A DNA stretch of 17,457 nt from CAYUKK01 sp964445305 (GCA_964445305.1 CAYUKK010000147.1:1-17457), one strand, 5' to 3'. Numbered from the stretch's first letter, positions 1 through 7,260 are shown. Made by a program: numbers and translations. The notes: generated from the letters alone by a model not told the origin.

Positions 1-249
1 AACCCCTCGCCTGTTCCCCCTGGCATCAAACGCTCGGGTCGGCGTTCCGAGACGCTATCGAAAGCTTTGTTTTTTATATATTAACCACCCCTACCCCTCC
101 TAGGGAATTAGGAGGGGAAAAATGGTCAGCGTCTCGGGTAAGGTCGGCCCCCGAACCACGCCACCCCTCGGCTCCACTCGCTATCGTGATAATTTGTTAC
201 AAGATCAAGCACTTTCGCTTGATGATAATTCTCTATCGGCAAATTTGGG
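1..249 (+). repeat. Copy A of a ~250 bp hairpin-rich dispersed repeat (inverted relative to 2159-2415)
   Basis: Aligned by eye with the reverse complement of 2159-2415: about 21 substitutions, one 1-base gap and one 9-base gap, so roughly 90% identity. Copy A carries three exact inverted repeats. They are a 10 bp pair CCGAGACGCT (47-56) / AGCGTCTCGG (128-137), a 9 bp hairpin CCCCTCCTA (94-102) / TAGGAGGGG (109-117) nested inside it, and a 7 bp hairpin ATCAAGC (204-210) / GCTTGAT (217-223). The match ends near 249. At the left it reaches the window edge, so the true end is unseen. A short frame starting at 122 is shared with copy B, but most substitutions change the amino acid, so I read the element as non-coding. 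The remaining 250-314, up to the stop of the DUF6807 gene, shows nothing recognisable. The element could be a MITE-like unit, a structured RNA or a REP-type repeat. Confidence 0.85.
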
Positions 250-314
250 ATGGCGAAGGTTTTCTAATTCCAGTAGCCTGACCAATCGTTTGTTAAGAGA
301 GTCGGTCGACGAAG

Positions 315-1271
315 CTATGGGTGGCTGAGTGGGTTATCCTCAACGCGTCTTTCCTTAAGGTACCGCTCATAGGCGGAAGCAACATCGGCTGTCCTGGCGT
401 CGCCACGATGAATAAAGATGCGGTAGCGAAGGATGACCGGCTCGCCCGGTTTCAGGGTCACCGGCTTGAGCCCCGGCCAAGAAACGTTGATCAGTCCGGC
501 GTAGCTATTCCGGATGAGCCAGCGGGCTGGAAAGCCTGGATGGTCGGGCGAGACAAAAATGGCCACACCGAGTTCCCGAGTAGAGAGGTCGGCCCAGAGA
601 AAGGGAGTGTGGACGGCGTCCTCAGCAAGAATTCCCTTCTCCGTGGTCATGGTCGCTCCAGTGAACATCGGCGAACCGCGAAAGGTAAGGCCGCCATAGC
701 CTTTATTTTCCTCTGGCGTGCCCTGGAGTTCGAGAGGGCCTCCCACGGCTTCAACCTCCAGCTCGAGGTCGATAAGTCGGCCTTGCTTTTCCAGTGCGTG
801 AACCCGCACATAGACCTTCTCTTTGGCCACGACCTCTTTTTCATCCAATTTCCAGGCGTTTTCGACGCCCAGCACGAACGTCCGGTCAGTTGCCTTGCGT
901 TTGAGCCAGCGAACGAAATGCTGCCGGAGAGAGGGAATCCTGGGCTCCCAGGTTCCGGTATCCTGTCCCCGCGTTCGAACAACCGGCCATGTCCAGAAGA
1001 GGCCATGGTGGTGGAAATGGTCTTTCGGAGAATCCTCGGTGAGCTCCAGGCCATCGAGCGAGAAAAGAGGATGGATGTAGCAAGATTGCGTGTACTTGGA
1101 GTCAATGCCGGGTTTGAGCTGGCCTCCGAAGCAATAGGTAAGAATTTTTTTCTGCTCCTCGGAAAGAATGGTTAATCTCCCCTTCGCCAAATCTTCCATG
1201 AACTTCATTTTGGAAGAGCCAAGAAGAGAAAAAACAAAGACCATGAGGAAGAGAAAATTCAAGCGGGTCAT
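315..1271 (-). CDS. DUF6807 (PmoA-like) secreted protein
   Basis: This 318-residue protein matches my recollection of the DUF6807 family, often mislabelled 'methane oxygenase PmoA'. Family members sit beside sugar or sugar-acid catabolism genes in Planctomycetes and Acidobacteria, and their biochemical role is not established. Visible family signatures are FGGQLKPGIDSKYTQSCYIHPL (about 48-69, broken here as FGGQLKPGID then SKYTQSCYIHPL), the histidine-rich DHFHHHGLFWTWP (about 84-96) and the central ENKGYGGLTFRG segment. The N-terminal ~20 residues form a hydrophobic signal peptide, so export is likely. The start is well supported: AGGAGG lies 7 nt upstream of the ATG. That ATG overlaps the stop of the enolase-like remnant as ATGA, a sign of former translational coupling. 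The reading frame is intact although both genes upstream in the operon are broken, so it may be expressed without its pathway. Confidence 0.82.
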   Translation of the reverse strand: MTRLNFLFLMVFVFSLLGSSKMKFMEDLAKGRLTILSEEQKKILTYCFGGQLKPGIDSKYTQSCYIHPLFSLDGLELTEDSPKDHFHHHGLFWTWPVVRTRGQDTGTWEPRIPSLRQHFVRWLKRKATDRTFVLGVENAWKLDEKEVVAKEKVYVRVHALEKQGRLIDLELEVEAVGGPLELQGTPEENKGYGGLTFRGSPMFTGATMTTEKGILAEDAVHTPFLWADLSTRELGVAIFVSPDHPGFPARWLIRNSYAGLINVSWPGLKPVTLKPGEPVILRYRIFIHRGDARTADVASAYERYLKERRVEDNPLSHP

Positions 1272-1422
1272 CCTTTGCCTCCTTGATTGCTTTTCATCAA
1301 GTCTTTGACCTTATCCTCATCCACCTCGTAGCCGAGACCCATTCTACCGGCACACGGGCGATGCCGTTTTCAATGGGCAAGGGTTTCTTGAGAACGTGGC
1401 TGGCCAGAAATGGGGGATGTCA
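1268..1422 (-). pseudogene. 3' remnant of an enolase/mandelate-racemase superfamily gene, frameshifted
   Basis: Only about the last 50 codons remain. On the minus strand one frame reads FLASHVLKKPLPIENGIARVP from about 1410. A second frame reads GLGYEVDEDKVKDLM up to a TGA at 1270-1268. Together they resemble the C-terminal tail of mandelate racemase/muconate-lactonising enzymes (..dG.a.vP.gpGLGvEvDed..). The two frames join if one G is restored to the run at 1338-1340, so a single-base deletion is the simplest explanation. An in-frame TGA just upstream, and the Gfo/Idh/MocA stop only about 25 bp away, show that the rest of the gene is gone. The stop overlaps the DUF6807 ATG (ATGA). Family assignment rests on a short stretch, so it is moderate. 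Confidence 0.6.
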
Positions 1423-1444
1423 ACCGGAGGCATCGCTCGTTCCT

Positions 1445-2097
1445 TCAGGCTATCCATGGCTCCCGATGGGGAGAATCGAGCCACCTGTTGGCTTCATCAT
1501 CCTCCCTGAAGCGCTCTTCTTGGGGGTCCCAGCGCAGCTTGCGGCCGAGCCTCATGGCGATGTGGACGAGGATACAGATGGTGTTCGACCGATGTCCGAC
1601 CTCAACCGGCGCCACTGGCTCCTTGCGGCTACGCATGCACTCCAAAAAATTCCTCATGTGGTTTGGGCTCCGGTCGAGCCTGATTTCATTTTCGCCAGCT
1701 TCTTCGCGCAAGATGGGCGGGTCAGAGGCTTTGATTTCCTCGCGGCTGACAAAGATTGAGCCTCGCTCGCCCTCAAAGCGAACGCCCACCGGTGATCATG
1801 CCCTGGCAGTACTGTTCGATTTGAAGCCATCCCGGCCGGTTGTAGCTCAGCTGGGGATGGACGCGATCTTCGCTGAAGGGGGCGAGGGGCGCCAACCTCG
1901 AGTCCGCGATAGATGAGTTCTTGCATGTCGTTGATGCCTTGTCTACCCGTGCCAATGATTCCCAAGAGCATCATGTCACTCGGGGGTATTGGGGCAAGGG
2001 AGCGAGTCGGAACAACGGCCGGCGTCAGCGGGGAAAGTCCAGCCGCCTTGAGGAAATGGCGACGGGTCATCCCGAAATTTTGGTTGCTTTGAGGCAT
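1445..2097 (-). pseudogene. Gfo/Idh/MocA family oxidoreductase, Tat-exported, with internal deletions
   Basis: Members of this family are about 400-450 residues and use NAD(P) to oxidise sugars or sugar derivatives. Here about 217 codons are left, in three different frames. The N-terminus has a Tat signal (TRRHFLKAAG) and the Rossmann glycine motif GIIGTGRQG, then runs to RGLEV. The frame shifts near 1893 to APFSEDRVHPQLSYNRPGWLQIEQYCQGMITG. It shifts again near 1786-1790 to GVRFEGERGSIFVSREEIKA, continuing through NHMRNFLECMRSRKEP, AMRLGRKLRWDP and DDEANRWLDSPHREPW, the typical family C-terminus. The family's WGAHHxDIAQW-type region expected after GMITG is missing. Two internal deletions explain this better than sequencing errors, because whole conserved blocks are absent. 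The start has a strong AAGGAG 7-8 nt before ATG. Substrate cannot be told. Confidence 0.85.
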
Positions 2098-2115
2098 CGG
2101 TTACTCCTTCGCTTC

Positions 2116-2145
2116 AACCTACCATTAGGGGGAAGAGACTGTCAA
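2116..2145 (-). promoter_or_regulatory. Possible promoter of the decayed Gfo/Idh/MocA operon
   Basis: On the minus strand a perfect -35 TTGACA (2145-2140) is followed after 18 nt by TAGGTT (2121-2116), a poor -10 with only TA and the final T in place. The predicted start site would leave a short leader holding the AAGGAG ribosome site before the ATG at 2097. It lies just outside the end of repeat copy B. The weak -10 keeps confidence low. Confidence 0.35.
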
Positions 2146-2158
2146 CGCCCGACTTCAA

Positions 2159-2415
2159 CCCAAATCTGCCGATGCTGAATTATCATCACGCAAAAGTGCT
2201 TGATCTTGTAGCAAATTATCACCATAGAGAGTGCACCCGAGGAGTGGCGTGGTTCGGGGGCCGACCTGACCCGAGACGCTGACCATTGTTCCCCTTCTAA
2301 TTCCCCAGGAGGGGTAGGGGAGGTTAAGGAGGTTAATGTATAAAAAACAAACTTTCCACAGCGTCTCGGAACGCCGACCCGAGCGTTTGATGCCAGGGGG
2401 AACAGGCGAGGGGCT
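2159..2415 (-). repeat. Copy B of the hairpin-rich repeat, inverted relative to copy A
   Basis: The reverse complement matches 1-249 at about 90% identity. The long stem is fully kept (CCGAGACGCT at 2271-2280 pairs with AGCGTCTCGG at 2360-2369). The two smaller hairpins have decayed here: the 9 bp stem has one mismatch and one wobble, and the 7 bp stem has one mismatch. Copy B also carries a 9-base tandem duplication (TTAACCTCC twice) where copy A has one unit. The pair is separated by about 1.9 kb containing only the decayed catabolic operon. The gene-free stretch 2098-2654 holds this repeat, the promoter on its left and the structured flank and promoter on its right. Confidence 0.85.
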
Positions 2416-2610
2416 GGGATGAGGAAGCCCGTCGAAGCCTGAGTGGGCATGGTTTCTCGAGCCAAGCGAGAGAAGAGCGAAGGCTGAGTCGGAGCGAGTT
2501 TCCTCGCTGGGGAAACGAGCGAGCTTGGGAATCCCAGTCCCGAGCCGGGCTGGGTATGAACCGCGAGAGGACCCATTGAGTGATTCTATCAGCAAATCAG
2601 GGGTATTCCC
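2416..2610. other. Gene-free, palindrome-rich flank of repeat copy B
   Basis: This stretch has no credible gene but is dense in short inverted repeats. The best is a 9 bp stem with one bulged base, 2533-2542 (CCCAG, T, CCCG) with 2546-2554 (CGGGCTGGG). Others are GTTTCC (2498-2503) with GGAAAC (2511-2516), and the mutually exclusive AGCGAG (2493-2498) with CTCGCT (2503-2508). It is probably the continuation of the repeat element beyond the point where copy A runs off the window, but that cannot be verified here. No T-run follows the hairpins, so a classical terminator is not supported. Confidence 0.4.
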
Positions 2611-2616
2611 GGTTTC

Positions 2617-2645
2617 TTGACATTTGCCGGGGTTGGACATAAAGT
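2617..2645 (+). promoter_or_regulatory. Sigma70-type promoter giving a leaderless mRNA for the glycosyltransferase cluster
   Basis: Perfect -35 TTGACA (2617-2622), 17 nt spacer, -10 TAAAGT (2640-2645, 4 of 6 including the key A2 and T6). The -10 ends 9 nt before the ATG at 2655, so transcription should begin within about 3 nt of the start codon. The gene has no Shine-Dalgarno site, which agrees with leaderless translation. Confidence 0.6.
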
Positions 2646-2654
2646 TAGTCCAAA

Positions 2655-3794
2655 ATGAGAATCGGGTATGACCTCCGCCCCTTTCTCCGAGCGGAGACAG
2701 GAGTGGGGACTTACCTGAGGAACCTCCTTTTTCAGCTCGCCCGCTTCGACACCGTGAACGAGTACTACCTTTTTTCGGCTTCCTGGAAGGACCGGTTCTT
2801 GGAGGAGAAAATTCCGCCCCTGGCCCGCAAAAAGATGTGCGACCGGCGCCTCCCTGTCCGGCTGCTCAATTTTTTCTGGTACCGCTGGCCATGGCCACGC
2901 CTGGATTGGTTCTTCGGGACCAGCCTCGACTTGACCCATTCAGCAACCCCGCTTATCCTCCCCACCAGGGGCAAAAAAATCATCACCATCTACGACCTCT
3001 ATTTTCTCGATTCGCCGCAAAGGGCTGGCGTTGAGGCGGGAAAGTTTTTCTTTCGACGCGTGGCTGACTCCATCCGGGAAGCTGATGGAGTCATCACCTT
3101 CTCCCGTTTCACGCGGGAGGAGATGATCGCTCGATTTGACCCGGAGCCGGCCAAAATAGAAGTCATTCTGCCCGGGCTTGACCCCGCTTTTGAACAGGAT
3201 GTCACGCCAAGCGAGCTGGAAAGGGTCAGGCAAAAGTTCCGTCTTCCTCCCGCCTTTCTCCTTTTTGTCGGAGCTCAGGAGTCGAGAAAAAACCTCCTCG
3301 GGCTCCTCGATTGTTTAGCCATCCTCCATCGCTCGGGCAAAAAGATCCCGCTCGTCCTTGTTGGGCCAGCGGGGCTCGATTCTGAACGCCTTCAGACCAG
3401 AGCAAAGGAACTCGACCTTTCGGGCTGGGTCCGGCAGCTTGGTTATCTGGACCAGACCGAGCTCAGGTCTGTCTATCGCCTGGCTTCTGCCTTCGTTTTC
3501 CCCTCTTTTCGGGAGGGGTTCGGTTTTCCTCTCCTCGAAGCTATGGCCAGCGGTTTGCCTGTGGTGGCTTCTACCGCACCGGCCATCCCTGAGGTGTGCG
3601 GGGACGGGGCTGTCTTTTTCAACCCCGAGGATGCTGAAGAGATGGCTCGTCAAATCCTCCTTGTGCTTGACGATATCCAGGCGAGGGAAGGACTCGTTGC
3701 TCGCGGCCGGAGAAGGGCGAAGGATTTCAGCTGGGAAGCAGCAGCTCGACATACACTCGCCTTTTATCACGCTGTGATGGAAAGGGGAAGTTAG
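2655..3794 (+). CDS. GT4 family glycosyltransferase (GT-B fold)
   Basis: This 379-residue cytosolic or membrane-peripheral enzyme should transfer a sugar from a nucleotide donor onto a lipid-linked surface-glycan intermediate. The N-terminal acceptor domain opens with MRIGYDLRPF and the glycine loop GVGTYLRNLL (16-25). YDLYFLDSP (113-121) and the SRF segment (150-152) are typical of family 4 members acting on polysaccharides. The C-terminal domain has GAQESRKNL (206-214), the nucleotide-binding region with its conserved R-K, and the E-x7-E motif E287-GFGFPLL-E295 followed by AMASGLPVV. Length is normal. The start is the first possible ATG, lacks a ribosome site and sits directly behind a TTGACA/TAAAGT promoter. 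It is the first gene of the surface-glycan cluster. Donor and acceptor cannot be read from sequence alone. Confidence 0.88.
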   Translation: MRIGYDLRPFLRAETGVGTYLRNLLFQLARFDTVNEYYLFSASWKDRFLEEKIPPLARKKMCDRRLPVRLLNFFWYRWPWPRLDWFFGTSLDLTHSATPLILPTRGKKIITIYDLYFLDSPQRAGVEAGKFFFRRVADSIREADGVITFSRFTREEMIARFDPEPAKIEVILPGLDPAFEQDVTPSELERVRQKFRLPPAFLLFVGAQESRKNLLGLLDCLAILHRSGKKIPLVLVGPAGLDSERLQTRAKELDLSGWVRQLGYLDQTELRSVYRLASAFVFPSFREGFGFPLLEAMASGLPVVASTAPAIPEVCGDGAVFFNPEDAEEMARQILLVLDDIQAREGLVARGRRRAKDFSWEAAARHTLAFYHAVMERGS

Positions 3795-3973
3795 GGGGAG
3801 CAAAATTAGAGTGGCAGAGTTTCATAAAAATGAACAGGACGTGGAAAATAGATGGGGAGGGCGAGAAAGAGAAAAAAAAGAAGAGGAGGGAAAAGGAGGA
3901 GGGAAACAAAGAATAGAAAAACATAAAAGAGAAAAAGAAAGGGAGAAGCAACCGAGAAGGACAGGAAAGGGGC
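3795..3973 (+). other. Purine-rich intergenic leader
   Basis: The gap between two glycosyltransferase genes is strongly strand-biased. Within 3854-3972 I count 9 pyrimidines in 119 nt (about 92% purine), and 3863-3906 is 44 purines without a break. It holds many GGAGG-like sites, the last (AGGAAAGGGG) serving the ATG at 3974. A 28-codon frame from about 3832 (MNRTWKIDGEGEK..., lysine and glutamate rich) is probably low-complexity chance. No promoter elements or hairpin seen. Such tracts can form triplex DNA or act as unstructured ribosome-loading leaders. Which applies here is unknown. Confidence 0.55.
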
Positions 3974-5074
3974 ATGAAAATCGCGGTTGATGGCTATGAG
4001 CTGGGAAGGGGGGCCAGGGGCGTGGGCAGAGTTACCCAAAATCTTCTCCTCCACCTTCCCGGCATCATGGAAGGCGACACTTTTGTTGTTCTTGTTAAGC
4101 AGGATATCAGCCCGCTGGAGCTTCCCTCTGCCCGGGTTGTTGTCCTTCCCGAAAGGGGAGGCTTCCTCCGCTGGCAGAATGGGCCTTTGCGAAGGGAGCT
4201 CCGCAAAGAAAAGCCCGATCTCTTCATCGCCGCCAACTATATCCTGCCTCTTTTCTTCAACGGCGAATCGCTCCTTATTGAGCACGACATTTCCGTCGTC
4301 ACCCATCCGGAATGGTACACCCGCCGCTACGCCCTTCCACGGCGGTTCTTGACCGCGCGAAGCTTGGCCAAGGCGCGCCGAATCATCGTCCCTTCCGAGT
4401 ATATCAAGACTGAGATTCTCTCCCGTTTCGCCATTGACGCGGCCAGGATCCATGTCTGCCGCTGGGGTATTGAGGAAAAGTTCACCCGCGCTGCCGAGGA
4501 GGAAGTTCACGCCTGGCGGGCGAAAAAAGGCTTGACCGAGAGGGTCGTCGTCGGCTTTCTGGGAGCGCTCAACAGGCGGCGGCATCTCCCCCTTCTCATC
4601 CGGGCGGTTGAGCTCTTGAGGAGGGAGCGGCCCGAGGCCATGCTCTTTATCGTCGGCAGCGATATCGGGAGTTTTTCTCGCCAAGAGTTAGCTCAAATGT
4701 TCCACCCGGCCTGGGTTCGCTGGGAAAGAGACCTCCCGGAAGAGGAGTTACGCCTCTTCTATTCCAGCCTCGACGTCTTCGCCTTTCTTTCTGAATACGA
4801 GGGGTTCGGATTCCCTCCCCTTGAAGCGCTGGCCTGTGGAACGCCGATCGTCCTGCTCCGCCGCGGCGCTCTCGAGGAAATCTTTTCTGACCTGGCCTTC
4901 ATGGTCGAGGAGCCCGCGGCCGAAGAAGTTGCTCAAGCCTTAATCCTTTCTCTCACTGATACCGTTTCTCGGCGTCGGAAAATCGATCTTTTCGCCGACA
5001 GGCGGCGCGATTTCTCGTGGGCTAACACGGCTCAGAAGATCGCTCGCCTTCTTCGGAACTTGGAATCGGCGTGA
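3974..5074 (+). CDS. GT4 family glycosyltransferase
   Basis: This 366-residue GT-B enzyme is a paralogue-like neighbour of the 2655 gene. It begins MKIAVDGYEL with the glycine loop GARGVGRVTQNLL (13-25). FIAANYILPL (84-93) and IEHDISVVTHPEWY (102-115) occupy the positions of the 'HD' segment of polysaccharide-assembly GT4 enzymes. IIVPSEYIKTE (137-147) and the E-x7-E motif E276-GFGFPPL-E284 with ALACGTPIV follow. The usual G-x4-R-K donor loop reads LGALNRRRH (196-204), with R in place of the common K. It ends with DFSWANTAQKIARLL, as in related transferases. The ribosome site is AGGAAAGGGG just before the ATG. It ends 9 nt before the next gene, so the two are very likely cotranscribed. Sugar specificity unknown. 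Confidence 0.87.
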   Translation: MKIAVDGYELGRGARGVGRVTQNLLLHLPGIMEGDTFVVLVKQDISPLELPSARVVVLPERGGFLRWQNGPLRRELRKEKPDLFIAANYILPLFFNGESLLIEHDISVVTHPEWYTRRYALPRRFLTARSLAKARRIIVPSEYIKTEILSRFAIDAARIHVCRWGIEEKFTRAAEEEVHAWRAKKGLTERVVVGFLGALNRRRHLPLLIRAVELLRRERPEAMLFIVGSDIGSFSRQELAQMFHPAWVRWERDLPEEELRLFYSSLDVFAFLSEYEGFGFPPLEALACGTPIVLLRRGALEEIFSDLAFMVEEPAAEEVAQALILSLTDTVSRRRKIDLFADRRRDFSWANTAQKIARLLRNLESA

Positions 5075-5083
5075 GGTGGGCAA

Positions 5084-5980
5084 GTGAAGGAGGAATGCAT
5101 TCGAGTGGCGGGGGAAAGAGGGGAGCTGGCTGTCATCATCGTCAGCCACAATTGTCGAGATTGCCTTCGTGCCTGCCTGGATTCTCTGAGACCGGAGGTG
5201 ACGTCGCGGCTGGCGGAGGTCATCCTCGTCGATAACAACTCGTCGGATGGAAGCCAGACGCTGGTAAGAACATCCTTTCCCTGGGTGAGGCTCATCGAAA
5301 ACAAAGAGAATGTTGGCTATGCGAGGGCCAATAACCAGGGCGTCCGGTTGACCTTGGCCGATTACATCCTTTTTTTGAACCCGGATACGGTTATCCCCCC
5401 CGGCTCGATTTCGGCTCTTCTCGAGGAACTCAAAAAAAGGCCGGATACAGCCGCTATCGGTCCCCGACTCGTCCGGCCCACGGGAAGCTACCAGGTTTCC
5501 TTCGGGAAAAAAATAAGCTTTCTGGCCCAGATGCTGCAGAAGCTTTTCTTGAATCCTTATTTCAGGATGAGGCTCAAGTTTTCTTCCCGGCCCCGAGAGG
5601 TGGGATGGCTAAGCGGGGCCTGTCTTCTTGTCCGGCGTCAGCCGCTCGAGGAAGCTGGTCTTTTCGATGAGAATTTTTTTCTCTATTTTGAGGATATCGA
5701 CCTCTGCTATCGGCTGAGGAGGAGAGGCTATAAGCTTATCTTTTTCCCGCGCCTCGATGTTCTCCATCGGGGAGGGGCGAGCACCTTTGCCCTTGGGTTT
5801 GGGAACAGACGGGAATACCGACGGAGCCAAATCTATTTCTATCAGAAACACAATTCTCCTCTCTCCCTTTTCTTGTTGAGGGCTTATTTGGGGCTGCTCT
5901 TCGCCTTGGAAAATCTTTTTGGCCCCAAGGGCAAAAAAGAAGAGGCGGCTCTCGGGCGAAAGCACGGCCAGCGGTTTTAG
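5084..5980 (+). CDS. GT2 family glycosyltransferase, rhamnosyltransferase (WbbL)-like
   Basis: This 298-residue GT-A enzyme probably adds rhamnose or a similar sugar to a polyprenyl-linked intermediate at the inner face of the membrane. It has VIIVSHNCRDCLRACLDSL (17-35), the donor-binding aspartate in LVDNNSSDGS (48-57), NVGYARANNQG (76-86) and the metal-binding LNPD (98-101). WLSGACLLVRR (175-185) and the acceptor/catalytic block FFLYFEDIDLCYRLRRRGY (198-216) follow, then LHRGGAS (227-233). These are hallmarks of the WbbL/RfbF-type branch. The C-terminal ~25 residues are basic and may be membrane-peripheral. Start choice is uncertain: GTG at 5084 has a weak GGTGGG site, while GTG at 5105 (codon 8) lies 11 nt behind AGGAGG. 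The nearby ATG at 5095 is out of frame. Confidence 0.88.
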   Translation: MKEECIRVAGERGELAVIIVSHNCRDCLRACLDSLRPEVTSRLAEVILVDNNSSDGSQTLVRTSFPWVRLIENKENVGYARANNQGVRLTLADYILFLNPDTVIPPGSISALLEELKKRPDTAAIGPRLVRPTGSYQVSFGKKISFLAQMLQKLFLNPYFRMRLKFSSRPREVGWLSGACLLVRRQPLEEAGLFDENFFLYFEDIDLCYRLRRRGYKLIFFPRLDVLHRGGASTFALGFGNRREYRRSQIYFYQKHNSPLSLFLLRAYLGLLFALENLFGPKGKKEEAALGRKHGQRF

Positions 5981-5990
5981 GCTGGGAACT

Positions 5991-7148
5991 ATGATTAGTA
6001 ATTCGATAGATTCTATCGGAAAAATAAGAATATTGGAGATGATCGATAAACCGAGCCTGGGCGGCGGGCAGCGAGCGCTCCTCCTCATCGCTTCCCATCT
6101 GGATCGAAAGAAGTTCGAGGTCTTGATTGGCTCAGCCGGCGATGGCCCGCTTGAGGAAGAAGCCGCGAGACTTGGTCTTCGCCATCTCCGCGTTCCCGTC
6201 CGCAAAAAAGTTGATCCCCGTGTCATTTCTTCTATCGCTCAACTTCTCCGCCACGAGAAGATTTCCATTCTCCATACCCACGGTGGGGTGGCCGGGCTCC
6301 TTGGCCGACTGGCTGCCCGAAGGTCGAAAACGCCGGTCGTCGTCCATACGCTCCATGGGATTCATTACCTCCATTACCGGAATCCGCTCCTGCGCCAGGC
6401 CTATGTTGGCCAAGAGAGGCTCCTCTCCCGATGGACGGACGCCTTGATCCTGGTCTCCCAGGCCGATTTTCGCAAGGCAAAGAAATTCCGGCTGGCTCCG
6501 GTCGAGAAAATGTTCGTCATCCCCAACGGCATTGACACAAAGCCGGGGGGAAGGGAAGAGGAGGCGGCAGCATTCAAAGCTTCTCTTGGGTGGCCGGCCG
6601 ATTCCCCTGTTGTTGGCACGGTGGCCAGGCTTCACCGACAGAAAGGGATACGCTACCTTCTTGATGCAGCGCCGTCCATCCTTTCGACTTTCCCGGAGGC
6701 GAGGGTGGTTGTCGTTGGCGAAGGACCCCTGGGAAAAAAGTTGAGACGGATGGCGCGCCGCAAGGGGCTGGAAGACCGCTTCCTCTTTCTCGGCGAGAGG
6801 GAGGATGCTCTTGCACTCCTCTCCCTCTTTGACGTCTTTGTCCTTCCTTCGCTCTGGGAGGGCCTGCCCTTTGTCCTGATCGAGGCGGCGAGCCTTCGAA
6901 AGCCCATCGTCGCCACAGCGGTAGACGGAGTGACCGAGGTTATTGAGCACGGGAAGACCGGGCTCCTTGTGCCGCCCGGCGATTCCCTGGCTCTGGCAGA
7001 AGCGGTCATCGAGCTGCTTAGAGACAGAGAGTTAGCGCAACGTCTTGCCGAGAGGGCGAGGGCCATCGTCCCGCCCCGGTTCCCACTCAGCCGCATGGTC
7101 GAACAAACCCAGAACCTCTACCTTGATCTCTTGGGCCATGAAGCTTAA
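5991..7148 (+). CDS. GT4 family glycosyltransferase (RfaB/WecG-like GT-B)
   Basis: I start this 385-residue protein at ATG 5991, 10 nt after the stop of the previous gene. The open frame extends to 5919, inside that gene, but the extra 24 residues are not family-like. It has RILEMIDKPSLGGGQRALLLIASHL near the N-terminus and HTHGGVAGLLGRLAARR (95-111) in the acceptor domain. LHGIHYLHY and IPNGID (177-182) follow. The C-terminal donor domain shows VGTVARLHRQKG (208-219), VVVGEGPL and the E-x7-E motif E290-GLPFVLI-E298, then DGVTEVIEHGKTGLLVPPGD. This is close to the group that builds lipopolysaccharide or exopolysaccharide side chains. No strong ribosome site is seen, so coupling to the upstream stop is likely. 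It is followed by a 120-nt gap with a new promoter. Confidence 0.87.
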   Translation: MISNSIDSIGKIRILEMIDKPSLGGGQRALLLIASHLDRKKFEVLIGSAGDGPLEEEAARLGLRHLRVPVRKKVDPRVISSIAQLLRHEKISILHTHGGVAGLLGRLAARRSKTPVVVHTLHGIHYLHYRNPLLRQAYVGQERLLSRWTDALILVSQADFRKAKKFRLAPVEKMFVIPNGIDTKPGGREEEAAAFKASLGWPADSPVVGTVARLHRQKGIRYLLDAAPSILSTFPEARVVVVGEGPLGKKLRRMARRKGLEDRFLFLGEREDALALLSLFDVFVLPSLWEGLPFVLIEAASLRKPIVATAVDGVTEVIEHGKTGLLVPPGDSLALAEAVIELLRDRELAQRLAERARAIVPPRFPLSRMVEQTQNLYLDLLGHEA

Positions 7149-7231
7149 CATGGATGCATTGAACAAATCGATGTAGGCTCGGCGCTGGTATCTCAGGCAA
7201 AAAGCACCTCATTCAATGCCTTTCCGTTAGT

Positions 7232-7260
7232 TTGACAATTGTTTCCCCCCTCCCTATAAT
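7232..7260 (+). promoter_or_regulatory. Full-consensus sigma70 promoter with leaderless start
   Basis: TTGACA (7232-7237), a spacer of exactly 17 nt, then TATAAT (7255-7260): 12 of 12 consensus bases. The ATG of the next gene is at 7269, only 8 nt after the -10, so the mRNA should have essentially no 5' leader, and no Shine-Dalgarno site is present. The spacer contains a C-run (7245-7250). The rest of the gap (7149-7231) shows only an 8 bp inverted repeat, GCATTGAA 7156-7163 with TTCAATGC 7212-7219. Confidence 0.85.

Noticed and set aside
122..328. Short coding frame MVSVSGKVGPRTTP... in copy A, with a counterpart in copy B
   Set aside because: The two copies differ at about ten of 43 aligned residues, and most base changes alter the amino acid. 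There is no ribosome site and the frame lies across the hairpins, so it is not under protein-level selection.
321..1175. Long plus-strand frame of 284 codons
   Set aside because: It is the antisense shadow of the DUF6807 gene, whose motifs, signal peptide and ribosome site are convincing.
1419..1424. Extra TTGACA on the minus strand upstream of the enolase-like remnant
   Set aside because: No acceptable -10 lies 16-18 nt downstream, and the site is inside pseudogene sequence.
3806..4684. Minus-strand 292-codon frame with a very hydrophobic C-terminus
   Set aside because: It lies opposite a clear GT4 gene. The hydrophobic tail is just the complement of the purine-rich leader.
7156..7219. 8 bp inverted repeat GCATTGAA / TTCAATGC in the 7149-7268 gap
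   Set aside because: The arms are 48 nt apart with no T-run or known operator layout. It could be chance, so I did not call it a terminator or operator.
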